From NCBI GenBank assembly GCA_023231425.1, contig JALNVI010000056.1, positions 1 through 18,649 on the forward strand: a stretch of 18,649 bases of DNA. The letters run 5' to 3'. Source of the stretch: Desulforhopalus sp. Lineage in GTDB: Bacteria > Desulfobacterota > Desulfobulbia > Desulfobulbales > Desulfocapsaceae. Positions 1 to 8,287 of this stretch are shown here, piece by piece (the stretch's first letter is position 1; every line of letters begins with the position of its first letter). A model generated the notes under the pieces. The model made no database searches. It was given only the letters and a program-made list of their open reading frames with translations, and was not told the DNA's origin. A program made the position numbers and the translations under genes.

Positions 1-1133
1 ATGCCGCGTTCGATGGCGTTTTCCAGCTCGCGCACATTGCCCGGCCATGACCAGCTGCGCAGCATGTTCAAACACTCCGGACTGATGCCATCCAACTGAC
101 GGCGGTTTTTTTTCGCATATTTTTCGGCAAAAAAGCGAGCCAGTAATTCGATATCATCGCCCCGCTCCCGCAGGGGCGGGACGGTAAGCATGACCACGTT
201 GAGACGGTAGTAGAGATCTTCGCGAAAATTGCCATCCGCCACTTCCTTCTCCAGATCAAGGTTGGTGGCGGCGAGGATACGCACATCCACCTGCACCAGC
301 TCACTGCCGCCCACCCGCTGCAGCTCACGCTCCTGCAGCACCCGCAGAAGTTTCACCTGCATTGCCTGGGTGGTCTCACCAATCTCATCGAGAAAAAGCG
401 TGCCGCCGTCAGCCTGGACAAACTTTCCCTCACGCCGTCTGTCGGCACCGGTGAAGGCGCCCTTCTCATGGCCAAAGAGTTCACTCTCTAAAACCCCCTC
501 AGCCAGCGCCGCACAGTTGACGGTGACAAAGGGCCCGTTGCTCCGCTCGCTGTTGCGACACAGGGTCTCGGCCACCAGCTCTTTGCCGGTGCCGGACTCT
601 CCACAGATCAAAACCGAGGCCTCGGTGGGGGCGACATAACCGATCATCTCCAGCAGATCCTGTATCCTCGAAGATTCACCAATGATTCGAGTATCAAGCC
701 TCCCCTGCTCTTCCTCCCGACCACCTTTTTCCTCCTGGCGGGACTGCACCTGGCGCAAATCCACCGCCCGTGCAAGGGCAAGGCGAAGGCGTTCAAAGTC
801 GAGGGGTTTGGTAAGGTAGTCGTGAGCACCCTGGCGAATCGCCTCGACGGCGTCGTCCACCGTAGAGTAGGCAGTCATGATAACCACCGGCAGTTCCGGG
901 TGTATCTCATGGATATGGCGAAAGGCAGTGTGGCCGTCCATCTTCGCCATGCGGACATCCATCAGCACGGCATCGTAGGTGTGGTTCTCCACGGCAGCTA
1001 CAGCGGTAACGCCATCGTCAGCCTCCACCGTCCGCCATCCCCACGTCCTGAGCATGGAGCAGAGCATGTAACGGTGCGCCTGATCGTCATCAACAACAAG
1101 AATTGTGGTCTCTTTTTCGCTCATTTTGCCCAT
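1..1133 (-). CDS. NtrC-family sigma-54-dependent response regulator (partial, C-terminus beyond window)
   Basis: This is an open reading frame running off the window edge, with 377 residues visible. Residues ~8-120 form a receiver domain: an acidic DDD cluster near residue 15, the phospho-acceptor Asp in VLMDVRM, and a conserved Lys in LTKPLDF. A central AAA+ domain follows, with Walker A GESGTGKE, the sigma-54 contact loop GAFTGA, a Walker B-like GGTLFLDEIGE and the distal WPGNVRELENAI motif. The C-terminal Fis-type helix-turn-helix expected for a protein of about 450 residues lies outside the window. The family activates sigma-54 promoters after phosphorylation by a sensor kinase; no partner kinase is visible, so the signal is unknown. 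The start is ambiguous between ATG at 1133 and an in-frame ATG at 1124; neither has a strong ribosome binding site, and an in-frame stop lies just upstream at 1146-1148. Family assignment is certain; AtoC/ZraR-type naming would be a guess. Confidence 0.95.
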   Translation of the reverse strand, partial: MGKMSEKETTILVVDDDQAHRYMLCSMLRTWGWRTVEADDGVTAVAAVENHTYDAVLMDVRMAKMDGHTAFRHIHEIHPELPVVIMTAYSTVDDAVEAIRQGAHDYLTKPLDFERLRLALARAVDLRQVQSRQEEKGGREEEQGRLDTRIIGESSRIQDLLEMIGYVAPTEASVLICGESGTGKELVAETLCRNSERSNGPFVTVNCAALAEGVLESELFGHEKGAFTGADRRREGKFVQADGGTLFLDEIGETTQAMQVKLLRVLQERELQRVGGSELVQVDVRILAATNLDLEKEVADGNFREDLYYRLNVVMLTVPPLRERGDDIELLARFFAEKYAKKNRRQLDGISPECLNMLRSWSWPGNVRELENAIERG

Positions 1134-1180
1134 CTTTAAGAAGAATTACAGTTATTATTAATTTTCAGAAAATACTATTA

Positions 1181-1240
1181 AGGGTACCCCGGGGAACCTT
1201 GAAGAACCGTGTATTTCGTTCATATGTGAGGCACAGGAAA
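1181..1240 (+). repeat. Dispersed palindromic repeat, diverged copy
   Basis: This copy begins AGGGTACCCCGGGG and continues with ACCTTGAAG, then TGTATTTCGTTCATAT and GGCACAG. The same order of words (GGGTAYC, CTTGAA, TGTATTTCGTTCATAT, GGCACAG) is found on the minus strand at 1483-1530. The GGGTACC...CTTGAA start recurs at 17396. The second palindrome arm has decayed here (TGTGAGG in place of ATTCAAGG). Confidence 0.55.
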
Positions 1241-1360
1241 AACTTTACCGGTAATTTCTCAAACAGTTATGGAAAAAGGCAAAGACCAAAAGGAGAAAGG
1301 AGACAGGAAAAAGCAGGGGAACAAAACCCGATGATGTCTGTTGTGGAATGAGACTGTTTC

Positions 1361-1531
1361 AAGGATACCTTGAATAATCAGTCTTTCGCCCATCTTCTTC
1401 GTTACAGTCAAAAATTTATCCTCCGACAAAGCGAGGAACGAGACATCGAGATATCGAACATGGCTCTAATAAATTTTCTTCTGTGCCTTGAATATGAACG
1501 AAATACAAGATTATTCAAGATACCCTCAAGG
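1361..1531. repeat. MITE-like element with imperfect terminal inverted repeats
   Basis: The left end GGATACCTTGAATAATC (about 1363-1379) recurs inverted at 1509-1525 as GATTATTCAAGATACCC, matching at 15 of 17 positions with an 11-bp exact core. About 130 bp separate the two. The interior has no coding potential I can recognise. The right end is also a copy of the dispersed palindromic repeat described at 17396-17437. It may be a non-autonomous mobile element or two oppositely oriented copies of a REP-like unit. I see no clear target-site duplication. Confidence 0.45.
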
Positions 1532-1547
1532 TGTTCTCGTGAAAGAC

Positions 1548-1575
1548 GGAACAGCGAAAAGATTTTTTTGCCAAC
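1548..1575 (-). repeat. 28-bp repeat shared with 16212-16238
   Basis: Read on the minus strand, this block matches 16212-16238 (words GTTGGCAAAAAA, TCTTTTCGCTGTTCC) except for one extra T in the homopolymer. Both copies lie next to a TATAAAATGC word. In this copy about 18 bp containing a TTTCGTGTCTTTCG word sit between that word and the block, absent from the other copy, suggesting one repeat inserted into another. Confidence 0.6.
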
Positions 1576-1582
1576 GAAAGAC

Positions 1583-1635
1583 ACGAAACATGCGAAAAAA
1601 GGCATTTTATATATAAAAGCTTTCGCGTGTTTCGC
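1583..1635. repeat. Imperfect hairpin repeat
   Basis: ACGAAACATGCGAAA at 1583-1597 is nearly the reverse complement of TTTCGCGTGTTTCGC at 1621-1635 (13 of 15 positions). The AT-rich spacer contains TTTTATATATAAAA. The layout resembles the other inverted, roughly 10-nt-periodic intergenic repeats in this window. Confidence 0.5.
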
Positions 1636-1670
1636 TGGCCATCCAGTCTTTCCGTTTTTGGCCTTTCCCT

Positions 1671-1720
1671 TTCTCCCGTCTCCTGTCTCCCGTCTCCTGT
1701 CTCCCCTTTTCCGTCTCCCC
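1671..1720. repeat. Pyrimidine minisatellite (CTCCCGTCTCCTGT type)
   Basis: The unit CTCCCGTCTCCTGT occurs about twice in tandem, followed by CTCCCCTTTTCCGT and CTCCCCTTTT. The complement of the same words (GGGGAGACGGGAGACAGG) occurs at 15555-15585 inside the thiP tail. Shorter relatives are at about 1289-1310 and 18368-18389, making this a dispersed family. Confidence 0.65.
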
Positions 1721-1744
1721 TTTTAATTTCGATGAACTCTCTGT

Positions 1745-2238
1745 GAGGAAAACACGGACAACATCTCTTTTATCGCCATCGGCGGAACCATTGACAAGAT
1801 CTACTTCGACGCCAGGAGCGAATATGAATTTGGCCCGCCCAACACCATTGAGTTACTCAAACAGTTCAACCTGCAGATCCCCTGCACTATCCACTGCAAG
1901 GACAGTCTTGACCTCATCGGAGGACCGCGAGCTGATCGCCAGCGCGGTGGACGCAGATCCCTGTCACCGCATTATCATCACCCACGGGACGGACACCATG
2001 CCGGAGACCGCCGCCCATCTCATCGCCCGAGACGTCGTAAAGAAGAAGACAGTGGTGCTCACCGGCGCCCTGCTGCCCGCACTCTTTGCCGCCACCGACG
2101 CCATTTTTCAACATCGGCTGTGCCCCTCTGGCGCGGTGCAGTCTCTTCCCCGACGTCTCTATCGCCATGAACGGCCGTATCTTCGACGGTGCCAGAGTAC
2201 GCAAAAACCGCGACGCGGGCCGATTCGAAGAGATTTAG
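1745..2238 (+). pseudogene. Frameshifted short L-asparaginase-domain protein
   Basis: Conserved asparaginase type I N-terminal-domain blocks occur in order but in alternating frames. The first is an FIAIGGTIDKIYFDA block from about 1769, holding the catalytic-loop Thr. A KDSLDL block follows, then after a shift near 1905-1915 RIIITHGTDTMPETA and KTVVLTGALLPA (second catalytic Thr and Lys region). Near 2105 the frame changes for FNIGCA, reverts near 2128 for GAVQSLP, and changes again near 2150 for IAMNGRIFDGARVRKNRD, ending in GRFEEI and TAG at 2236-2238. At least four indels are needed. No start codon precedes the first block in its frame; a TGA lies immediately upstream. The reconstructed product, about 165 residues, would match the short single-domain asparaginase-like proteins rather than full-length AnsA/AnsB. 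Neighbouring genes are intact, so decay is more likely than poor sequence quality. Confidence 0.85.
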
Positions 2239-2268
2239 CTTCCCCGGGGAGTCGTTTTTGACAGCATT

Positions 2269-5200
2269 TCACCTCTCAAAGGTGAAGAGAAGATCCGCGC
2301 CGGTGGATTCTGAAGAGCTGTGCGTTTCCACCGAAAAGCCGTGCTTCATACTGTAGCGAATCCAAAACTCGCCAACCCGGCTGAACATATTCACATCATA
2401 GCCGACATACACGTCCCTCGACAGGCGTTTACCCACCACAAGGGAGATGTTCTCCTTAGTGGCACTGCCCTCCATATGGACATCGTCAATGGAAAAAATG
2501 CTGCCAAGATCACCGAACAGCACCGAACCACCGCGCAGCCCGAGCTTGCCTGCCACGGTGGCAAGAAGGCTCTCATCCCCAGACTCGGCACCGGCAAGGG
2601 AATGGCCGAGGACAAGATAGGAGAGAATCTCTGTTTCAGTCATTACCGGAGATGAAAAGAGGTGATACTGCAGGCTCTGCACCAGCCCGTTCACATCTAT
2701 CCCCACGGTATATCCCTCGCTGAGAGTCTGTTCATTCGTCACCGTTTTCTGGGCGCGGACGTCAATACCAGGATTGTCAATCGGCCCGCCAGCAAAGGTG
2801 ATATTGCCCCGCTTGATATCCAGTGTACGCCCGTACATGGAGACCTTCGCTTTCTTCAACTGCAGCAGCCCTTTGCCGGTAAACACCTCCTCGGGTTCCC
2901 GGCGTACCACAAGGTTGCCGCCGAGCACCCCGGAAAGGCCATATCCCTTCACCTTGACGGCATCCTGCAATGCCACATCCACATCAAGCGAAACCGGCCA
3001 GTCTGTCTCCTTCGCACCGTTTTCCTTCACCAGCACGACATCCTCTGAGGCTGAGACAGAGGGGGTGAATCTGTCCAGATCCACCTCGCCGGAAGAGACC
3101 GCCACCTTGCCACTGAGCCGTCCCCCTTTCTCATTAAACTGGAAAATCAGATCGGGGTTAACCACAAAGGTATATTCCGGCTCGGAGACGGCGGTAAAAT
3201 CCTTTCCGGTAATGGCGAGCATGCCAGAGAAATCAGGCAGGTATTTCAGGCTGCCGCCCACCTTCACCTGCCCTTTCCCTGAACGGGCACTGCCATCCAC
3301 TCGCATGCCGTTACGGTCAGCGGAGACGAAAAACCCCACATTGGTGAGAGTAATGCCCCGGCTGAGCACGCCAACGCTGCCATCAAGGCGCGCCTTTCCC
3401 TTCAGTATCGGGTTGCGGGCAGTGCCGCTGAGAGCAAAATCAGCGTAGAGTCTACCCTCAGGCTGGCCCGCGGGGAGCAGGGCGCCGAGCATGTCGACCT
3501 TTAAATTGCTCAGCGAGAGGGTGCCGGAAAGCGGCAGAGTGTCAAGCTTGGGCAAATCACCAATGCCGTTGATTCCGTCAGTGTACAGATCGAAGTTAAA
3601 GAGGCCGTTGCCCCCCACATTGCTGTCTCCGACGAGCCGCAGCGTGCCAGCGATGAGACTGCCGTTAAAACGGGTTTTCTTCAAAACAAGAGTCTCTCCG
3701 TCCGCCGCACCACCCTCAAGCTTAAACTTTGCCAGGGGCAGGTTCAGGGTAAAGGTTCCGCTCTGCGGGACACTCCCTGTTCCAGAAAACTGCGCTGTGC
3801 CCGAGAGAATACCGGTGAGAAGCAGAGGGCTGCTGCCCTTTATGAGCACTCCAGGGTCCACCTTCGCAATGTCCAGCGAGGTCTGCCAGCGGGCGCCCGC
3901 CAATTCTCCATTGATGCAGACGTTCCCCGGCACCCCGGTGAGACAAAAACTCTTGAGAAAACCGCCCTCACGCCCAAGGGAGAGCCGGGCCTCGCCCTGC
4001 TGCACCAGGCGCAGCACCTTCTCCTGCAGCAGTTCCAGTCTGCCACCGCCCAAAACTCCTTTCCACCTTTTCTCCGCGAGGTTATAACCGCCCTTCACAG
4101 ACAGAGAAGAGGAGACACTGCCACCTCCGAAATCCCCTTTAGAGAGACGGACAGAGAGCGTATGACGATCAAGGCGACCGGCAAGGTCGGCATCAAGTGC
4201 GCCGATCCGGGTACTGCCGTTTTTCAATTTCATCGCGTGCAGGGTGCCGCTCACCAGGCCATTCTCTATCCCGTCGAGGCGAATACTGCCGTTAACACTC
4301 CCCAGAGAGAACTGATCCCGCGCCATTCCTCTGCCGCTGAATTCCGCCCGCATTTCCGGGCGGCTCAGAGTCCCCTCGGCAGACAGGGAAACCTGCAGAC
4401 TGCCCCTTGACCGAACCAAAAAGTCACCAATGTCCGGTGAAGAGAAACTGCCCTTCACACGAAGTTTTCCAGACTCGCTGTCCGTGGCGACATTCCCCCT
4501 GGAAAGATGCAGCTGCGAACGGCCGAGAGTAAGGGAGAAGCCATCGGTGAGGAGGACGCCATCGGCAAAACTGATCCCACCGCTGCCGCTGAGTTTGTTG
4601 CCGCGTATCGTGCCGGAGAGCTCCGTCAAACGCAGCTCTGCCTGCAGACTCCTGTAGTCACTGTCTGCTCTTTTGTCTGAACTGGAGGCCAGCTGACCGC
4701 TGCTCTCCAGTTCTCCGTCGACTCTTCCCTCAAACAAGGGGGAGAAGCAGCCAGGATTAAATTTCTTCAGCAGAATCTTCGCCTGCCATCCGCCATCCCC
4801 TTCCCACGTAAAGCGGGCCGGTCCAACCACAGCCTCACCATCCCGTTCACCACTGCGCAGGAGCAATTTGTCGCTGGAGACGGAATCGTTGTCCAGCTGA
4901 ATATCGCCGTTGAGCCACACCGGTTGATTATTTATATCACCGTCCAGTTCGGCTATGTTGACCTCTCCCTCCACTACATGGTTGAGAATTTTTCCAGAGG
5001 TCTTCAAACGAGTATCAAAACGTCCATCCAGACGACCGCCAAGCTGGGAGACAATTAGTTGCGGATCGATCTTTTCCCCATGCAGATCACCTCGCCAGGC
5101 AAAGCCCTCTTTCCAGTAGAGCCAGATGGACTCGGCGGTAACCAGCGATTCGCCCCGTTGAAGACGGACGTCGTTGATATCAATCTTTCTGGCGTTCCCA

Positions 5201-6192
5201 TTGACATCCCCTTCGAGACGAAGATTCTTGCGATGTTCCCAGTCACCGGTGAAAATGGCATGCCCTTCGTAATGCTGAAAATCGCCCTTCACGTCCCCGT
5301 CCACATCACTGAAGACAATCGCCGGACAGTGTTTGATCCACGCGGAAAGGTCAAAATCGTATCCGCACAGACGCCCGGTCCAGTGCGGATCAGTGGTCAG
5401 ATCATGCAGCTTCATGTCGACACCAAGGGTGCCGGGAGTAAACAGGACGGCGGCGAGATCTGGATTCTCCGCATCCCCTGAGAGATGCAGGGTGCCGGTC
5501 ATTGAATGGAAGCCAAAACCGGCGAAACGGAAGAGGCCACCAAAATCGACCTGCCAGTCCGCCCTTTTCCCGCCCGCTGCAGGAAGAGTTCCCGGAACCA
5601 GTGAACCCTTCATATCGAGGGCCATATCCGGGCCATCCACCTTGAGCGTTTTTATCCGCACTCCGTGAAGGCCGCCGGAGAAGGCAAGGTGAATAGAGTC
5701 GAAGAGAAAAGATGTGCACGGATCACCATCGCGATCGAAACCGCGGTCAAAAGCCACGTCACTGGCGGAGAAATCGTCCACCTGCACGGAGAAGAGCGAG
5801 AGGAGTTTTTGCGGCTGAAAGGAGCTTTTTGCAGGCTCTTCTTCAGGACCACTGACGCTGCCATCCACAAAAAGTCCATCCACTTCCACCTGCTCCAGAT
5901 GCAGTTTGCCCCGCAGCAGGGCAAGGGGGCTCCAGCGCATCAGAAACTTTTTCAGGGTGGTCGGTTTACCCGCGCCCTTCACACTGATATCAGCAAAGGT
6001 GAAACTGTTGAGAAATGTCCCGGAGGCCTGTCCGATATGTACCTGACCACCAGAAAAAGAGTTGGCCACAAGGCGCACACCCTGCACCCCGAGCGGGGAC
6101 AACACCGCCCCGACGAGGCAGAAAAAGAGCAATAGCAACAGCAGCAGCACTCGATTTATCCGCCTGCGCGGCAAAAATCCCGGCAGTTTCAC
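2269..6192 (-). CDS. tamB: TamB-like translocation and assembly module protein
   Basis: A 1307-residue protein with an N-terminal inner-membrane anchor (hydrophobic residues ~14-32 after a basic RRRINR stretch), a very long periplasmic region rich in short beta-strand and Gly/Ser/Asp repeats, and a C-terminal DUF490/TamB domain over roughly the last 350 residues (recognisable GNITFAGGPIDNPGIDV, SYLVLGHSL and GKRLSRDVYVGYDVN). The family bridges the inner membrane to an Omp85 protein in the outer membrane and takes part in autotransporter insertion and/or lipid transport. The length is typical (E. coli TamB is about 1260). The start is GTG at 6192, chosen because it overlaps the tamA stop in a GTGA arrangement that implies translational coupling. 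It ends 30 bp from the convergent asparaginase remnant. Confidence 0.95.
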   Translation of the reverse strand: MKLPGFLPRRRINRVLLLLLLLFFCLVGAVLSPLGVQGVRLVANSFSGGQVHIGQASGTFLNSFTFADISVKGAGKPTTLKKFLMRWSPLALLRGKLHLEQVEVDGLFVDGSVSGPEEEPAKSSFQPQKLLSLFSVQVDDFSASDVAFDRGFDRDGDPCTSFLFDSIHLAFSGGLHGVRIKTLKVDGPDMALDMKGSLVPGTLPAAGGKRADWQVDFGGLFRFAGFGFHSMTGTLHLSGDAENPDLAAVLFTPGTLGVDMKLHDLTTDPHWTGRLCGYDFDLSAWIKHCPAIVFSDVDGDVKGDFQHYEGHAIFTGDWEHRKNLRLEGDVNGNARKIDINDVRLQRGESLVTAESIWLYWKEGFAWRGDLHGEKIDPQLIVSQLGGRLDGRFDTRLKTSGKILNHVVEGEVNIAELDGDINNQPVWLNGDIQLDNDSVSSDKLLLRSGERDGEAVVGPARFTWEGDGGWQAKILLKKFNPGCFSPLFEGRVDGELESSGQLASSSDKRADSDYRSLQAELRLTELSGTIRGNKLSGSGGISFADGVLLTDGFSLTLGRSQLHLSRGNVATDSESGKLRVKGSFSSPDIGDFLVRSRGSLQVSLSAEGTLSRPEMRAEFSGRGMARDQFSLGSVNGSIRLDGIENGLVSGTLHAMKLKNGSTRIGALDADLAGRLDRHTLSVRLSKGDFGGGSVSSSLSVKGGYNLAEKRWKGVLGGGRLELLQEKVLRLVQQGEARLSLGREGGFLKSFCLTGVPGNVCINGELAGARWQTSLDIAKVDPGVLIKGSSPLLLTGILSGTAQFSGTGSVPQSGTFTLNLPLAKFKLEGGAADGETLVLKKTRFNGSLIAGTLRLVGDSNVGGNGLFNFDLYTDGINGIGDLPKLDTLPLSGTLSLSNLKVDMLGALLPAGQPEGRLYADFALSGTARNPILKGKARLDGSVGVLSRGITLTNVGFFVSADRNGMRVDGSARSGKGQVKVGGSLKYLPDFSGMLAITGKDFTAVSEPEYTFVVNPDLIFQFNEKGGRLSGKVAVSSGEVDLDRFTPSVSASEDVVLVKENGAKETDWPVSLDVDVALQDAVKVKGYGLSGVLGGNLVVRREPEEVFTGKGLLQLKKAKVSMYGRTLDIKRGNITFAGGPIDNPGIDVRAQKTVTNEQTLSEGYTVGIDVNGLVQSLQYHLFSSPVMTETEILSYLVLGHSLAGAESGDESLLATVAGKLGLRGGSVLFGDLGSIFSIDDVHMEGSATKENISLVVGKRLSRDVYVGYDVNMFSRVGEFWIRYSMKHGFSVETHSSSESTGADLLFTFER

Positions 6193-8189
6193 AGGTCACC
6201 TCCCACACTGAAATGGACCCGCAGCGGATAGCCCGATTCGGTGATCGCCGAGGCCACATCAAGCTTGATGGAGCCAAAGGGCAGCCGCACCCGCAGCCCG
6301 GTCCCTGCCCCCTGGTGAAAATCCAGCGAGAGGTCATTGGTGGCGGTGCCAACGTCCCAGAAGGCAGCCACCCCGAAATATTTACCAATCAGGCGCTCCG
6401 CCTCCACCGACTCCACGGTGAGATATTTTCCCCCCACCACATCGCCGTCTGAATTGGTGGGACCAATAGATTTATAGGCGTAACCACGGATGGAGTTGTC
6501 ACCCCCTGCATAGAAACGCAGCGAGGGAGGGATGTCTTCAATGTCGTTGATCAGTGTCGCCCCGAAACGCGCCCTGCCCAGCAGCCGCCAGCTGCTGACC
6601 GGCGTAAGAACCATTTGGCCTCCCAGCTGCCACTGAAAAAAGGTGGCATCAGAGAGAGCACCCTCCACTGCCCCCTTGGATTCAGCGGAAACGCGCAGGC
6701 CGTTACGGGTATTAATAAGGTCATCGGCGAGTACCAGACCAGCGGTAGAGGTCGGCATGACAATGGTGGCCGTGCCACTGCTACTGCTGCTGCTGCCGAC
6801 ATCATAGGACTCATCTAAAAACTCCATTCCCCCGGAGAGATTAAACTTCGGCCCGCTGTATTCCCGCACGGCCGAGGTGCTGAACTTTCGGGTGGAGGTA
6901 TCATCCCATTCATTCTCAGTATAGGAACCGTTCAAGAGGTAATGATCATAACGCGGGTCTTCTGAACGGGGCTTCTCCCAGGTAACGTAGACCTGTTTCT
7001 CAAACTCCGCGACTTCCACCCCCGCACCGAGATGATCACCACTGGAATTGAGCATACGGTTCTTCCAGCTGGCTGTCACTCCGGCACCGGTATTGGAGGC
7101 ATAGCCCGCACCAAGGGTATATTTATTCAGCTGCTCAGGCATATCGAGACTCACGTCTACCGGGATCTCCCCGTCTTGCGCGTTCTCAGGATGGCCTGTT
7201 ACGGTAACATTCTTGAAATAGTCAGTCTGATAGAGAATGGACTGCAGCTCATAAAGCGTCCCCACATTATAGGAGTCGCCCTTGCGATAGGGCAGATAGC
7301 CATGCAGCAGCTTTTCGCGAAAGCGTTGGGGCGGAGCGGTGGTAAGAGTCGTGTTCCCAAAGTGGTAAACCCTGCCGCTGTTGAGCACAAGGACAATGGT
7401 ACTGGTGTTGGTAGCGGGGTCCACCTGCACCACACTGGTGGTGAAAGCGGCATCAAGGTAGCCCTCCTGAATGGCAACATTGAGCAGTTTTTTCTTCTCA
7501 CTCTCATACAACTGCTGCCTGAGCACGTCGCCCTTTGCCAGCAGGAAGTTGCTGACCACTTTGTTGATGGAAGGGTTGTTGCGCCCGTCACCTTCACAGC
7601 GCAACTCCCGCGAAACCACCACCACCGGCGTGCCCTTATCAATGACAAAAGAGGCATCCCAGTTCATTTTGCCGTCTTTTTCCTCATGGGTAAGGGTCGA
7701 TTTGATTTGCGGGTTATAGTAACCGAAGGGCTGCAGCGCCCCTTTTATCTCTTTGCTTCCACGACGGAAGAGTTGAGTAGCAGAGACACCATTGAGACTG
7801 GGGTTGCTGCGTTGACGGAAGAGAGAGAGGCGGTCAAAAACGTTTTTCAGCAGCGGATCTTTGATCCCGGTGACGCTGACATGGATCAGAATTGGCCCCT
7901 CCTTCTTCTTTTTTTGCTTGATACCGAGCAGATGCTCCAGCCGCTGCACAGTTGTCAGTTTCTTCGCATCAGCATCCTTTCCCGCATCAGCATCCTTTCC
8001 CGCATCCGCATCATTTCCCACATCAGCACCCTTTTCCGTGTCACTGCCACTGGCTTTGACCGTCGTATCCAGCTGCTCCGCTGCGACAGGGGCAACATCA
8101 CCGCACACGGGGAGGAACAACACCAGCCACAACAGCAATAGTGTTCGACAGAAAGACAGCAATACGGTAGAAAAATGCACGAGATTCAT
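6189..8189 (-). CDS. tamA: TamA-like Omp85-family outer-membrane assembly protein
   Basis: A 666-residue protein: an N-terminal signal-like hydrophobic segment (residues ~8-37, ending near VAAEQ), a low-complexity acidic linker of four 6-residue repeats related to DADAGK (residues ~54-77), POTRA-type domains over roughly residues 95-345, and a 16-strand-type barrel to the C-terminus. The barrel has the Omp85 hallmark RFYAGGDNSIRGYAY and a closing strand ending in HFSVGGDL. It is larger than E. coli TamA (577 residues), partly because of the linker and an extracellular-type loop containing six consecutive serines. Directly followed by tamB, the diagnostic TamAB arrangement. ATG at 8189 follows a GTGAG element. 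It is divergent from the rRNA methyltransferase gene with 98 bp between the starts. Confidence 0.95.
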   Translation of the reverse strand: MNLVHFSTVLLSFCRTLLLLWLVLFLPVCGDVAPVAAEQLDTTVKASGSDTEKGADVGNDADAGKDADAGKDADAKKLTTVQRLEHLLGIKQKKKKEGPILIHVSVTGIKDPLLKNVFDRLSLFRQRSNPSLNGVSATQLFRRGSKEIKGALQPFGYYNPQIKSTLTHEEKDGKMNWDASFVIDKGTPVVVVSRELRCEGDGRNNPSINKVVSNFLLAKGDVLRQQLYESEKKKLLNVAIQEGYLDAAFTTSVVQVDPATNTSTIVLVLNSGRVYHFGNTTLTTAPPQRFREKLLHGYLPYRKGDSYNVGTLYELQSILYQTDYFKNVTVTGHPENAQDGEIPVDVSLDMPEQLNKYTLGAGYASNTGAGVTASWKNRMLNSSGDHLGAGVEVAEFEKQVYVTWEKPRSEDPRYDHYLLNGSYTENEWDDTSTRKFSTSAVREYSGPKFNLSGGMEFLDESYDVGSSSSSSGTATIVMPTSTAGLVLADDLINTRNGLRVSAESKGAVEGALSDATFFQWQLGGQMVLTPVSSWRLLGRARFGATLINDIEDIPPSLRFYAGGDNSIRGYAYKSIGPTNSDGDVVGGKYLTVESVEAERLIGKYFGVAAFWDVGTATNDLSLDFHQGAGTGLRVRLPFGSIKLDVASAITESGYPLRVHFSVGGDL
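7966..8037. repeat. 18-bp in-frame tandem repeat in tamA
   Basis: Four 18-bp units read on the plus strand (GCATCAGCATCCTTTCCC twice identically at 7966-7983 and 7984-8001, then two diverged copies to 8037). They encode the hexapeptide repeat DADAGK of the TamA linker. Unit length is a multiple of three, so copy-number change would not break the frame. Confidence 0.85.
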
Positions 8190-8287
8190 TTACTCACAAA
8201 GGAGAAAAGCACGGGCAACACCGTTATCCGCTCTTCCCTCTCAAATTTTTTTATGCTTCCTCACAGAAACACTTTTAAATATCGCCA
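8190..8287. promoter_or_regulatory. Divergent promoter region tamA / rRNA methyltransferase
   Basis: The only 98 bp between two head-to-head genes must hold both promoters. It is AT-richer than its surroundings towards 8245-8287 (ATTTTTTTATGC and CTTTTAAATAT). I cannot identify a convincing -35/-10 pair. Confidence 0.4.

Larger units (their letters stand above)
1134..1744. other. Gene-free, repeat-rich intergenic region
   Basis: About 610 bp lie between the divergent regulator and the asparaginase remnant. Short open frames here have no recognisable product. The stretch contains copies of several dispersed repeats found elsewhere in the window: two to three copies of a CCTTGAAT/ATTCAAGG palindromic element, a 28-bp block shared with the region before thiQ, an imperfect hairpin at 1583-1635 and a CTCCCGTCTCCTGT minisatellite at 1671-1720. 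It is AT-richer than the flanking genes. The regulator's promoter must lie near 1134-1200, but I see no convincing consensus. Confidence 0.7.

Noticed and set aside
2239..2268. Rho-independent terminator after tamB or the asparaginase remnant
   Set aside because: CTTCCCCGGGGAG before GTCGTTTTTG is palindromic, but it leaves only a very short stem once a loop is allowed.
7032..8141. 369-codon open frame on the plus strand opposite tamA
   Set aside because: It is antisense to a clear Omp85 gene, has no recognisable domain, and its composition follows from the codon usage of tamA.
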